Shown in pieces: positions 1 through 5,610 of a stretch of 6,770 bases of DNA. Origin of the DNA: Acholeplasmatales bacterium. GTDB taxonomy: Bacteria > Bacillota_I > Bacilli_A > Acholeplasmatales > Anaeroplasmataceae. Location: the NCBI GenBank assembly GCA_024681175.1, contig JAILBI010000040.1:1-6770 (forward strand). Reading direction: 5' to 3'. The first letter of the stretch is position 1. Every line of letters begins with the position of its first letter. A model generated the notes under the pieces. It made no database searches. It saw only the letters and a program-made list of their open reading frames with translations, and had not been told where the DNA came from. A program made the position numbers and the translations under genes.

Positions 1-1
1 T

Positions 2-388
2 TCTACAATGATTCGTATTCCTGCATCACGTGGTATGGCTACAAGAACTGAGGTAAGATCAGTTGATGTTGCAGCAAATCCATATTTAGCTATTTCTGCA
101 ATATTACGTGCAGGCTTAGATGGTATTGAAGGAAATTGTAAGAAATTCCCTCCAATTTATGATGACCTTTATTCAATGGATGATGAAGGTAGAGCTAAAA
201 TTGGTGTTGAAAGCTTACCAGCTTCATTAGAAGATGCAATCAAAGAATTCAAGAAGGATTCTTTAATGCAAGAGGCTGTAGGTGAGCATATCACTAATAA
301 GATGATTGAAGCTAAAACTATTGAATGGAATGAATACAGAAGACATGTTTCTGATTGGGAAATCAAGAGATATATCGATAGATATTAA
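2..388 (+). CDS. glnA: Glutamine synthetase type I, C-terminal part (5' end outside window)
   Basis: This is the last ~129 residues of glutamine synthetase, which makes glutamine from glutamate, ammonia and ATP in the cytoplasm. The frame is open from the window edge, so the ATG at 8 is internal and not the start. Visible family signatures are I-R-I-P-A-S-R-G followed by T-R-T-E-V-R-S-V-D and A-A-N-P-Y-L-A, part of the active-site region of type I enzymes, then A-G-L-D-G-I. The C-terminus (E-W-N-E-Y-R ... W-E-I-K-R-Y) matches the usual end of the family, so the gene is not truncated at this side. The segment D-L-Y-S-M-D-D-E-G-R before G-V-E-S-L-P resembles the non-adenylylated GSI-alpha form (N-I-Y-x-M) rather than the N-L-Y-D-L-P adenylylation motif; from this I infer regulation other than adenylylation. 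A strong terminator follows, so it is transcriptionally separate from the serine operon. Confidence 0.95.
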   Translation, partial: STMIRIPASRGMATRTEVRSVDVAANPYLAISAILRAGLDGIEGNCKKFPPIYDDLYSMDDEGRAKIGVESLPASLEDAIKEFKKDSLMQEAVGEHITNKMIEAKTIEWNEYRRHVSDWEIKRYIDRY

Positions 389-391
389 TTT

Positions 392-420
392 AAAATCAAG
401 GATTCGTCCTTGATTTTTTT
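392..420 (+). terminator. Intrinsic terminator of glnA
   Basis: A perfect 11-bp stem (392-402 with 407-417) is closed by a UUCG tetraloop (403-406), with Ts continuing to 420. It begins 3 nt after the glnA stop codon. The stable UUCG loop and U-tract make this a textbook Rho-independent terminator that insulates glnA from the serine operon. Confidence 0.95.
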
Positions 421-460
421 AATAAATAAATATATTTTTATTTATAAAAATAAAAAACTA

Positions 461-489
461 TTGAAATATCATTTCTAACAATGTATAAT
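461..489 (+). promoter_or_regulatory. Sigma-A-type promoter of the serine operon
   Basis: TTGAAA (461-466) and TATAAT (484-489) are separated by exactly 17 bp. The expected transcription start is near 495-497, just before the T-box leader. The region upstream (421-460) is almost pure A/T and may act as an UP-like element. It also holds an A/T-only 8-bp inverted repeat (433-452) that could arise by chance. Confidence 0.88.
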
Positions 490-510
490 GTAATAAATTT
501 TTTAATAGCC

Positions 511-717
511 TATAAAGAGACTAATGAAAGATTGTTCAATTTAAAGAGAGCAAGTGTTGGTGAGAACTTGTAATTGACCCTTTCTATCTACCCCTTTGGT
601 GAGCCTAATAAGTTCCGGCTAATTCCCGTTATCGAATTATAAAGTGAGCATGCCTAATTAGGGTGGTACCGCGGATTGAAATTCGTCCCTTTCTTCTTTA
701 ATGAAGGAAGGGTTTTT
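511..717 (+). promoter_or_regulatory. T-box leader, serine specific (specifier UCU), controlling serC-serA-DUF1015
   Basis: The canonical T-box sequence AGGGTGGTACCGCG lies at 660-673, and its antiterminator partner CGTCCCT at 684-690. Stem I can be built from 526-530 with 580-584, 536-541 with 572-577, and 551-555 with 566-570. Its apex carries a GGTGAGA-type loop and a GA-rich 5' bulge (545-550). The 3' side of the specifier loop reads CTA-TCT-ACC. By the usual position just before ACC, the specifier is TCT (587-589), a serine codon, which fits the serine genes downstream. The stem II region has the conserved CCCGTTATCG (625-634) and AAGTGAG (641-647). Uncharged tRNA-Ser should pair with the specifier and with TGGT (664-667), stabilise the antiterminator and allow transcription. 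Charged tRNA leaves the terminator at 687-717 to form. The T-box call is very safe; the serine specificity is a strong inference. Confidence 0.93.
687..717 (+). terminator. Regulated terminator of the T-box leader
   Basis: A 10-bp stem (687-696 with 703-712, one G-U pair) has the loop TTTAAT and is followed by TTTTT and a further T-rich run to 722. Its 5' arm shares CCCT (687-690) with the antiterminator partner, so the two structures are mutually exclusive, as T-box control requires. Confidence 0.93.
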
Positions 718-769
718 ATTTTATTAGGGTATTAAAAGAGATTAAAAAAAGAAAAATAAGGAGATTAAT

Positions 770-1861
770 ATGAGAGCTTATAACTTTTCAGCAGGTCCAG
801 CTGTCTTACCTGAAGAAGTATTAAAAGAAGCACAAGCAGAAATGCTTGACTACAGAGGATGTGGAATGAGTGTAATGGAAATGTCACACCGTTCAAAGCC
901 ATTCCAACAAATTCTAGATGAAGCAACACAAGATTTAAGAGATTTAATGAACATTCCAGATAATTATAAGGTTATCTTTGTTCAAGGTGGTGCTACACAA
1001 CAATTCGCTGCAATTCCTATGAACCTTCAAACTAAGAATGGTACAGCAGATTATATTTTATCTGGTAACTTCTCAGAAAAGGCTTATGAAGAAGCACAAA
1101 TTTTCTATGGAGATAAAGCACATGTTATCGCATCAAGCAAGGAAGATAATTATACATATATTCCTGATTTAACAAATCTTAAGATTGATGATGATGCAGA
1201 CTATGTTTATATTTGTGAAAATAACACAATCTTTGGTACAACATTCCATCAATTACCAGATACAAAGGGCAAACCATTAGTATCTGACCAAAGCTCAATG
1301 TTCTTATCACAACCAGTTGATGTATCTAAATATGGTGTTATCTATGCTGGTGTTCAAAAGAACGTTGGTCCTGCAGGCTTAGTTATTGCAATTATTAGAG
1401 AAGATTTAATAAAGAAAGAATTTGTTAACCCAACTCCAACTATGTTAAAGTGGAAGACTCAAGTAGACAAAGGTTCTTTATATAACACACCTAACTCATA
1501 TTCTATTTATATTTGTGGAAAAGTATTCAAGTGGATTAAGAAGCTTGGTGGTCTTGAAGCAATGAAGAAGAGAAATGAAGAAAAGGCAAAGATTTTATAT
1601 GATTATTTAGACCAATCTAAATTATTCAAGAATACAGTTAGAAAAGATTCTCGTTCAATTATGAACGTATGCTTCAGAACAGGTTCTGAAGAATTAGATG
1701 CTAAATTCGTTGAAGAATCTAAGAAGGCTAATATCGTTTCAATTAAGGGTCACCGTTTAGTTGGTGGTATGAGAGCATCTATTTATAATGCAATGCCAAT
1801 TGAAGGTGTTAAGGCTTTAGTTGAATTCATGGCTAAGTTCGAAAAGGAGAATTTAAAATAA
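770..1861 (+). CDS. serC: Phosphoserine aminotransferase
   Basis: SerC transfers the amino group of glutamate to 3-phosphohydroxypyruvate, giving 3-phosphoserine and 2-oxoglutarate (second step of serine synthesis, PLP-dependent, cytoplasmic). The protein has 363 residues, the normal length (~360). It starts F-S-A-G-P-A-V-L-P (6-14). It has G-G-A-T-Q-Q-F (73-79) in the PLP phosphate region, D173 in V-S-D-Q-S-S as the likely pyridine-nitrogen ligand, and the Schiff-base lysine K197 in Y-A-G-V-Q-K-N-V-G-P-A-G. Near the end is G-H-R-L-V-G-G-M-R-A-S-I-Y-N-A (327-341). The ATG is preceded by AAGGAG (758-763) at good spacing. One oddity is that the residue which usually stacks on PLP as Trp (T-G-x-W-S type motif) is F101 here (G-N-F-S-E-K-A). 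It is the first gene behind the T-box and overlaps the serA start by one base. Confidence 0.97.
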   Translation: MRAYNFSAGPAVLPEEVLKEAQAEMLDYRGCGMSVMEMSHRSKPFQQILDEATQDLRDLMNIPDNYKVIFVQGGATQQFAAIPMNLQTKNGTADYILSGNFSEKAYEEAQIFYGDKAHVIASSKEDNYTYIPDLTNLKIDDDADYVYICENNTIFGTTFHQLPDTKGKPLVSDQSSMFLSQPVDVSKYGVIYAGVQKNVGPAGLVIAIIREDLIKKEFVNPTPTMLKWKTQVDKGSLYNTPNSYSIYICGKVFKWIKKLGGLEAMKKRNEEKAKILYDYLDQSKLFKNTVRKDSRSIMNVCFRTGSEELDAKFVEESKKANIVSIKGHRLVGGMRASIYNAMPIEGVKALVEFMAKFEKENLK

Positions 1862-3009
1862 TGAAAGCTTTTTGTCTTAATAATATTTCAAAGGTTGCTC
1901 TAGATACTTTATCTGGCAACGATAAAACAGTTGAAAAAATCGAAGATGCAGATTCAATTCTTGTTCGTTCACAAGATATGCATGAAATGAAGTTTGATAA
2001 GAATATTTTAGCAGTTGCACGTGCTGGTGCAGGTGTTAACAATATTCCACTTGAAGATTATGCTAAGGAAGGTGTAGTTGTATTTAATACACCTGGTGCT
2101 AATGCAAATGCTGTTAAAGAGCTTGTTTTAGCTGGCTTATTACTTGCTTCACGTGATATTATCGGCGGAAACAAATGGGTTTTAGAAAATAAAGATGATG
2201 AAAATATCGCTAAGACTGCTGAAAAAGCAAAGAAGGCTTTTGCTGGTAACGAAATTAAAGGCAAGACTTTAGGTATTATCGGTTTAGGTGCAATTGGTAT
2301 TTTAGTTGCTGATGCAGCTATTGCACTTGGTATGAAGGTTATTGGTTATGACCCATATATGTCTATTCAAAATGCTGTTAAATTAAATAAAGCAGTTAAA
2401 TATGTTGAAAAGCTTGATGATGTAACAAAGGATTCTGATTTCATCACAATCCATGTTCCAGCATTACCTACAACAAAGGGTATGATTAATAAAGATGTTA
2501 TTGCAGGTATGAAAGATGGCGCAATCGTTTTAAACTTCGCAAGAGACACACTTGTTAATGAAGATGATATGCTTGCTGCACTTGAAAGTGGAAAGATTAA
2601 GAAATATGTTGTTGATTTCGTAACTCCAAAGACTGCAGCTGCAAAGAATGTTATTGCAACACCACATCTTGGTGCATCAACTGATGAAGCTGAAGATAAT
2701 TGTGCAGTAATGGCAATTAACGAATTAAAGGATTATATTGAAAATGGTAATATTACTAATTCAGTTAACTATCCAGCAGCTAATGCAGGCGCAAAGACTA
2801 CAGCTGTAAGAGTATGTATTCATCATATGAATATTCCTGGCGTTATTGCTAAATTCTCTGATGTATTCTCTAAGGCTGGTTCTAATATCGTTACACTTGT
2901 AAGCAAATCTAAGGGTGACTATGCTTATTCAATTTTAGATATTGATAAAGCATGTGATATTTCATCATTAGAATCTATGTCTGGCGTTATTAGAGTAAGA
3001 ACTATCTAA
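1861..3009 (+). CDS. serA: D-3-phosphoglycerate dehydrogenase, short form with C-terminal ACT domain
   Basis: SerA oxidises 3-phosphoglycerate to 3-phosphohydroxypyruvate with NAD, the committed step of serine synthesis. The protein has 382 residues. The substrate-domain motif R-A-G-A-G-V-N-N-I (54-62) is followed by N-T-P-G-A-N-A-N-A-V-K-E (76-87). The Rossmann glycine loop is G-L-G-A-I-G (141-146), with the NAD-ribose acidic residue D164 in Y-D-P-Y. R228 (N-F-A-R-D) and H269 (T-P-H-L-G-A-S-T) match the catalytic Arg and His of D-2-hydroxyacid dehydrogenases. An ACT domain spans about 313-382 and probably senses serine. The usual D-V-F-x-x-E-P stretch is replaced by D252-F-V-T-P-K and the loop to H269 is short, so no Glu lies at the usual catalytic position. 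The ATG overlaps the serC stop (TAATG) and has AAGGAGA at 1844-1850, indicating translational coupling. It belongs to the short PGDH-like subgroup; a related 2-hydroxyacid dehydrogenase activity is the alternative, but the operon argues for SerA. Confidence 0.95.
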   Translation: MKAFCLNNISKVALDTLSGNDKTVEKIEDADSILVRSQDMHEMKFDKNILAVARAGAGVNNIPLEDYAKEGVVVFNTPGANANAVKELVLAGLLLASRDIIGGNKWVLENKDDENIAKTAEKAKKAFAGNEIKGKTLGIIGLGAIGILVADAAIALGMKVIGYDPYMSIQNAVKLNKAVKYVEKLDDVTKDSDFITIHVPALPTTKGMINKDVIAGMKDGAIVLNFARDTLVNEDDMLAALESGKIKKYVVDFVTPKTAAAKNVIATPHLGASTDEAEDNCAVMAINELKDYIENGNITNSVNYPAANAGAKTTAVRVCIHHMNIPGVIAKFSDVFSKAGSNIVTLVSKSKGDYAYSILDIDKACDISSLESMSGVIRVRTI

Positions 3010-3021
3010 TTAGGAGATATT

Positions 3022-4251
3022 ATGGCTATAGTTGAAATCCCTAAGATCTTACTTCCAAAGAAGAATATTGATTATTCTAAATGGAGTGTTATCGCTTGTG
3101 ATCAACACACATCAGAAGAAGATTATTGGAATAAAGTCAATTTAAATACAAAAGGAAGTCTTTCTACAATTAACCTTGTTTTACCTGAAATTTATTTAAA
3201 GGAAGGTGAAGCAAAGGTTAAAGAAAGAGTTGCTAAAATCAATTCAAACATGAAAGAATATATTGATAATGATATATTTAATGAAGTTAATTCATTCATC
3301 TTTGTAAAAAGAGAAATGAAAAAGAATTTATATCATTATGGATTAATGATTTCTGTTGACCTTGAAGAATATGATTATTCACCTAAATCTAATTTACCTA
3401 TTCGTGCAACAGAAAAAACTGTTCCTGAACGTTTACCTGTAAGAATAGATATTAGATTACATGCACCATTAGAATTACCTCATATTTTATTATTGATGGA
3501 TGATAGAAAAGATGAAATCTTTAATTATCTTAAAAAAGAAATCAATAATATGGATAAATTATATGATTTCAATCTAATGGAAAATGCAGGTCATATTGAA
3601 GGATATAAGGTTAATGATTCAAATAAAGTTAAGGATATGATTTTAAAGTTATTAGATCCAAAGACTTTAAAAGAAAAATATGGTTCTGATTCTCCAATTT
3701 TATTTGCAGTAGGTGATGGTAACCATTCACTTGCAGCTGCAAAGGAATGCTGGAATAAAATTAAAGCGGGTTTAACTGAAGAAGAAAAGAAGACACATCC
3801 TGCAAGATTTGCATTATGCGAGCTTCAAAATATTTATGATGAATCATTAGAATTTGAACCTATTCATAGAGTAGTTATGAATGCTGATAAATCATTCATT
3901 GATTATTTATTAGAATTAAAAGGTCCAAATAAAGTATTAATGGAATATCAAGGTAATAAATATTACATTAATGTTTCAAATAGCCCTGCAGATGCAATAT
4001 TTGAAATTCAAAATAAGATTGATTCATATCTTAAAGATCATAAGAATGTAGAAATTGACTACATTCATGATGAAGATTCTTTAAGAAAGGTTGCAAAAGA
4101 AACTAATGGTATCGCAATTTATATGCCTACTATTACTAAAGAATCTTTATTCAACCATGTTGCAAATGAAGGTGTATTACCAAGAAAGAGCTTCTCAATG
4201 GGTAGTGCAAACACTAAGAGATTCTACCTTGAAGCAAAGAAAATTAGATAA
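3022..4251 (+). CDS. DUF1015 family protein, function unknown, third gene of the serine operon
   Basis: This is a 409-residue soluble protein of the DUF1015 family (COG4198 type), without signal peptide or membrane segment. Family marks I can see are W-S-V-I-A-C-D-Q-H-T-S-E-E-D-Y-W (21-36), P-V-R-I-D-I-R (139-145), V-G-D-G-N-H-S-L-A-A-A-K (230-241), F-E-P-I-H-R-V-V (278-285), and a C-terminal L-P-R-K-S-F-S-M-G (386-394) followed by K-R-F-Y-L-E-A (399-405). Conserved Asp/His residues, particularly D232-G-N-H235, suggest a catalytic or ligand-binding site. No reaction is established for the family to my knowledge. It starts 12 nt after serA behind TAGGAG (3011-3016), under the same serine T-box, and precedes the operon terminator. 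No serB is present in the operon. A role in phosphoserine/serine handling (a phosphatase or serine-kinase-like activity) is a plausible inference from context, not shown by the sequence. Confidence 0.88.
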   Translation: MAIVEIPKILLPKKNIDYSKWSVIACDQHTSEEDYWNKVNLNTKGSLSTINLVLPEIYLKEGEAKVKERVAKINSNMKEYIDNDIFNEVNSFIFVKREMKKNLYHYGLMISVDLEEYDYSPKSNLPIRATEKTVPERLPVRIDIRLHAPLELPHILLLMDDRKDEIFNYLKKEINNMDKLYDFNLMENAGHIEGYKVNDSNKVKDMILKLLDPKTLKEKYGSDSPILFAVGDGNHSLAAAKECWNKIKAGLTEEEKKTHPARFALCELQNIYDESLEFEPIHRVVMNADKSFIDYLLELKGPNKVLMEYQGNKYYINVSNSPADAIFEIQNKIDSYLKDHKNVEIDYIHDEDSLRKVAKETNGIAIYMPTITKESLFNHVANEGVLPRKSFSMGSANTKRFYLEAKKIR

Positions 4252-4259
4252 TAAATAAG

Positions 4260-4306
4260 AACTCCTTAATGATCTCTAGATTAATCTTGGTATTTAAGGA
4301 GTTTTT
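4260..4306 (+). terminator. Intrinsic terminator of the serine operon
   Basis: An 11-bp stem pairs 4260-4269 (AACTCCTTAA) with 4294-4303, extended by a possible G-U pair, and is followed by a T-run to 4306. The loop is long (about 24 nt) and can form a small alternative helix (TTAAT 4266-4270 with ATTAA 4280-4284). It begins 9 nt after the DUF1015 stop codon and ends the serC-serA-DUF1015 transcript. Confidence 0.88.
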
Positions 4307-4346
4307 AATTTTACCAACATTTGCTACAAAATAATTCGTTTTTGTA

Positions 4347-4375
4347 TTGTAAAATATAAATCATAGTTTTATAAT
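4347..4375 (+). promoter_or_regulatory. Sigma-A-type promoter of the lipoprotein gene
   Basis: TTGTAA (4347-4352) and a perfect TATAAT (4370-4375) are separated by 17 bp. The predicted transcription start is near 4382, giving a leader of about 44 nt before the ATG at 4426. This makes the lipoprotein a separate transcription unit behind the serine operon terminator. Confidence 0.82.
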
Positions 4376-4384
4376 ATCTAAGTG

Positions 4385-4405
4385 ATATCAATTTATTATT
4401 GATAT
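4385..4405 (+). repeat. Perfect inverted repeat at the 5' end of the lipoprotein mRNA
   Basis: ATATCAAT (4385-4392) and ATTGATAT (4398-4405) are perfect inverse complements separated by TTATT. The repeat sits 3-24 nt after the predicted transcription start and ends about 10 nt before the ribosome binding site GGAGG (4416-4420). It could be an operator for a dimeric repressor or a 5' hairpin that protects the mRNA. The A/T-rich background means chance is not excluded. Confidence 0.6.
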
Positions 4406-4425
4406 ATATATAGGTGGAGGAGAAT

Positions 4426-5166
4426 ATGAAAATAAAATTTAAAAACACTGCTTTATTATTTGTGATGTCTTTTGCACTTTTATTGATAGTTTCATTGACA
4501 AGTTGTAAAGAAAAGAAAGAAAAAGAAGCAGAAGTTTATCAAGTTATTTTTGGACTTTCTGATTATGCGGATTTAACAAAACTCGAATATGAAGGAGTTG
4601 TATATAGTGCTCAAATAGAATATAAAGAAGAAAATAAAATAGAAGTTATTGAAATGAAGCACAAGAACAATTTGTTTATTCAAACAAAAAAATGCAACGA
4701 TGTCGTGGAATGGACTCAGATTTTTTCAATAAAAATCCACAATCGAAAATTACTAGAATACGATGTTTTAAAGATTGATGCTGAAATATCAGATTTATTT
4801 GACATTATAAAAAATATAGATGATGCAGAAGTAAAGTATCATGCCGATGAAGATCAGCTATCTCCAAGCCCCGATGGTGCCTTTAGGAAGCTTTACCAAT
4901 CCTTTTTTTATACAGATTTTGGATTATTTATTCTTTTGAACTCAATGCTTAAAGAAGATAAATACGAAATAGAATTAGCAGGGCCATCAAAGAGTGATTA
5001 TTCAAAAGCTCATCCAGGAATAAGGCTCGCCGATAATGTTGCAACTGTAAAACATAATATAATAGAAAAAATAACAGGAAAACTAATAGATATAAATAAT
5101 GGTGATATGGAGATTGCAACTTATAAATTAGAATTTAATCCTGCTCTATATAATTATTCTCATTAA
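4426..5166 (+). CDS. Unrecognised lipoprotein (lipobox L-T-S-C)
   Basis: I do not recognise this 246-residue protein. It starts with a classic lipoprotein signal: basic M-K-I-K-F-K-N, a hydrophobic stretch (about 8-24), and the lipobox L24-T-S-C27, so it should be lipid-anchored to the outer face of the cell membrane. A charged linker (K-E-K-K-E-K-E) follows. The rest is rich in alternating polar/hydrophobic beta-like segments (for example 60-105), has a hydrophobic patch near F-G-L-F-I-L-L-N-S-M-L (about 166-176), and shows no repeat or enzyme motif I can name. I chose the ATG at 4426 because GGAGG (4416-4420) precedes it by 5 nt. An in-frame GTG at 4414 lies in and beside that site and is unlikely. 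Codon use differs from the serine genes: 15 of 24 isoleucines are ATA, with AGG, CTC, GCC and CCC present. The gene is monocistronic with its own promoter, and no clear terminator follows. It may be a lineage-specific or acquired gene. Confidence 0.85.
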   Translation: MKIKFKNTALLFVMSFALLLIVSLTSCKEKKEKEAEVYQVIFGLSDYADLTKLEYEGVVYSAQIEYKEENKIEVIEMKHKNNLFIQTKKCNDVVEWTQIFSIKIHNRKLLEYDVLKIDAEISDLFDIIKNIDDAEVKYHADEDQLSPSPDGAFRKLYQSFFYTDFGLFILLNSMLKEDKYEIELAGPSKSDYSKAHPGIRLADNVATVKHNIIEKITGKLIDINNGDMEIATYKLEFNPALYNYSH

Positions 5167-5227
5167 AAAAATAATTGTTGAGTTTTCTTGCGTTTTATCA
5201 ATCTTTTATAAAAAATAAAAATAATTC

Positions 5228-5255
5228 TTGATAATATAAAATATTATGATAAAAT
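5228..5255 (+). promoter_or_regulatory. Promoter of rpmE (extended -10)
   Basis: TTGATA (5228-5233) is followed after 16 bp by TAAAAT (5250-5255), which is preceded by TGA (5247-5249) to form an extended -10. The expected start is near 5262, leaving a leader of about 43 nt. It lies in the 138-nt gap after the lipoprotein gene, where I see no convincing terminator. Confidence 0.7.
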
Positions 5256-5268
5256 ACTATTAGACTTT

Positions 5269-5286
5269 CTATGACATAGGTCATGG
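5269..5286 (+). promoter_or_regulatory. Leader hairpin of rpmE, candidate L31 autoregulatory element
   Basis: Bases 5269-5275 (CTATGAC) pair with 5280-5286 (GTCATGG) around the loop ATAG, giving 7 bp including one U-G. The hairpin sits at the start of the predicted mRNA and ends just before the AAGGAG site (5290-5295). Ribosomal protein leaders for L31 are described in several bacterial groups including Firmicutes; whether this one matches that motif cannot be told by eye. Confidence 0.5.
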
Positions 5287-5304
5287 CGGAAGGAGTTGAC
5301 TAAG

Positions 5305-5523
5305 ATGAAAAAGGATATACATCCAAATTACAAAACTGTAACAGTTACATGCACAACTTGCGGAGCTACATTTGAAACTGGTTCTGTTTTAAATGAAATC
5401 CGTGTTGATACTTGCGCAAATTGTCATCCATTCTATACTGGCAAGCAAGCATTCACTCAAGCTGCAGGACGTATTGATAAGTTCAATAGACGTTACAATG
5501 TCAATAAGAATGAAGAAAAGTAA
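5305..5523 (+). CDS. rpmE: 50S ribosomal protein L31, zinc-binding type
   Basis: This is a 72-residue component of the large ribosomal subunit, near the subunit bridge. It starts M-K-K-D-I-H-P-N-Y, as L31 does, and contains the zinc cysteines C16-x-x-C19 and C37-x-x-C40, followed by H-P-F-Y-T-G-K-Q (41-48) and G-R-I-D-K-F-N-R-R-Y (about 55-64). Four cysteines mark the zinc-containing (C+) form rather than the zinc-independent paralogue, so expression may respond to zinc status elsewhere in the genome. The start is the ATG at 5305, 9 nt after AAGGAG (5290-5295). An in-frame TTG at 5296 directly abuts that site and is rejected. The gene stands alone between its own promoter and terminator. Confidence 0.97.
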   Translation: MKKDIHPNYKTVTVTCTTCGATFETGSVLNEIRVDTCANCHPFYTGKQAFTQAAGRIDKFNRRYNVNKNEEK

Positions 5524-5525
5524 TT

Positions 5526-5548
5526 AAAGACCCTATGGGTCTTTTTTT
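5526..5548 (+). terminator. Intrinsic terminator of rpmE
   Basis: An 8-bp perfect stem (AAAGACCC 5526-5533 with GGGTCTTT 5537-5544) around a TAT loop is followed by Ts to 5548. It begins 2 nt after the rpmE stop codon. Confidence 0.93.
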
Positions 5549-5558
5549 ATTTAATATC

Positions 5559-5587
5559 TTTGTATCTCTTTTTATTTATGTTATAAT
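5559..5587 (+). promoter_or_regulatory. Promoter of tdk-tadA (extended -10)
   Basis: A perfect extended -10, TGTTATAAT (5579-5587), is preceded by a weak -35, TTTGTA (5559-5564), at 17-bp spacing. The start is expected near 5594, so the leader is only about 17 nt and consists mostly of the ribosome binding site GAGGTG (5600-5605). Confidence 0.8.
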
Positions 5588-5610
5588 CATAATATCAAAG
5601 AGGTGACGTT

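Noticed and set aside
169..366. Minus-strand open frame inside glnA, and similar minus-strand frames at 1833-2042, 2058-2264, 2367-2549, 5820-6062 and 6349-6567
   Set aside because: All lie opposite strongly conserved genes, have no ribosome binding site or family motif, and are shadows of biased codon use in AT-rich DNA.
433..452. Inverted repeat TATTTTTA-TTTA-TAAAAATA upstream of the serine promoter
   Set aside because: It is made only of A and T in an almost pure A/T stretch, so it is weak as a hairpin and expected by chance; at most it is an UP-like element.
4414..4425. GTG start extending the lipoprotein by four residues (M-E-E-N)
   Set aside because: It would translate the GGAGG ribosome binding site itself; the ATG at 4426 has ideal spacing and gives a standard lipoprotein signal peptide.
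5167..5227. Terminator for the lipoprotein gene
   Set aside because: Only a weak A/T stem (5204-5209 with 5215-5220) and T-rich stretches are present; no GC-containing hairpin with a U-tract was found.
5296..5304. TTG start extending L31 by three residues
   Set aside because: It directly abuts AAGGAG with no spacing, and L31 proteins begin M-K-K-D-I-H-P as encoded from 5305.
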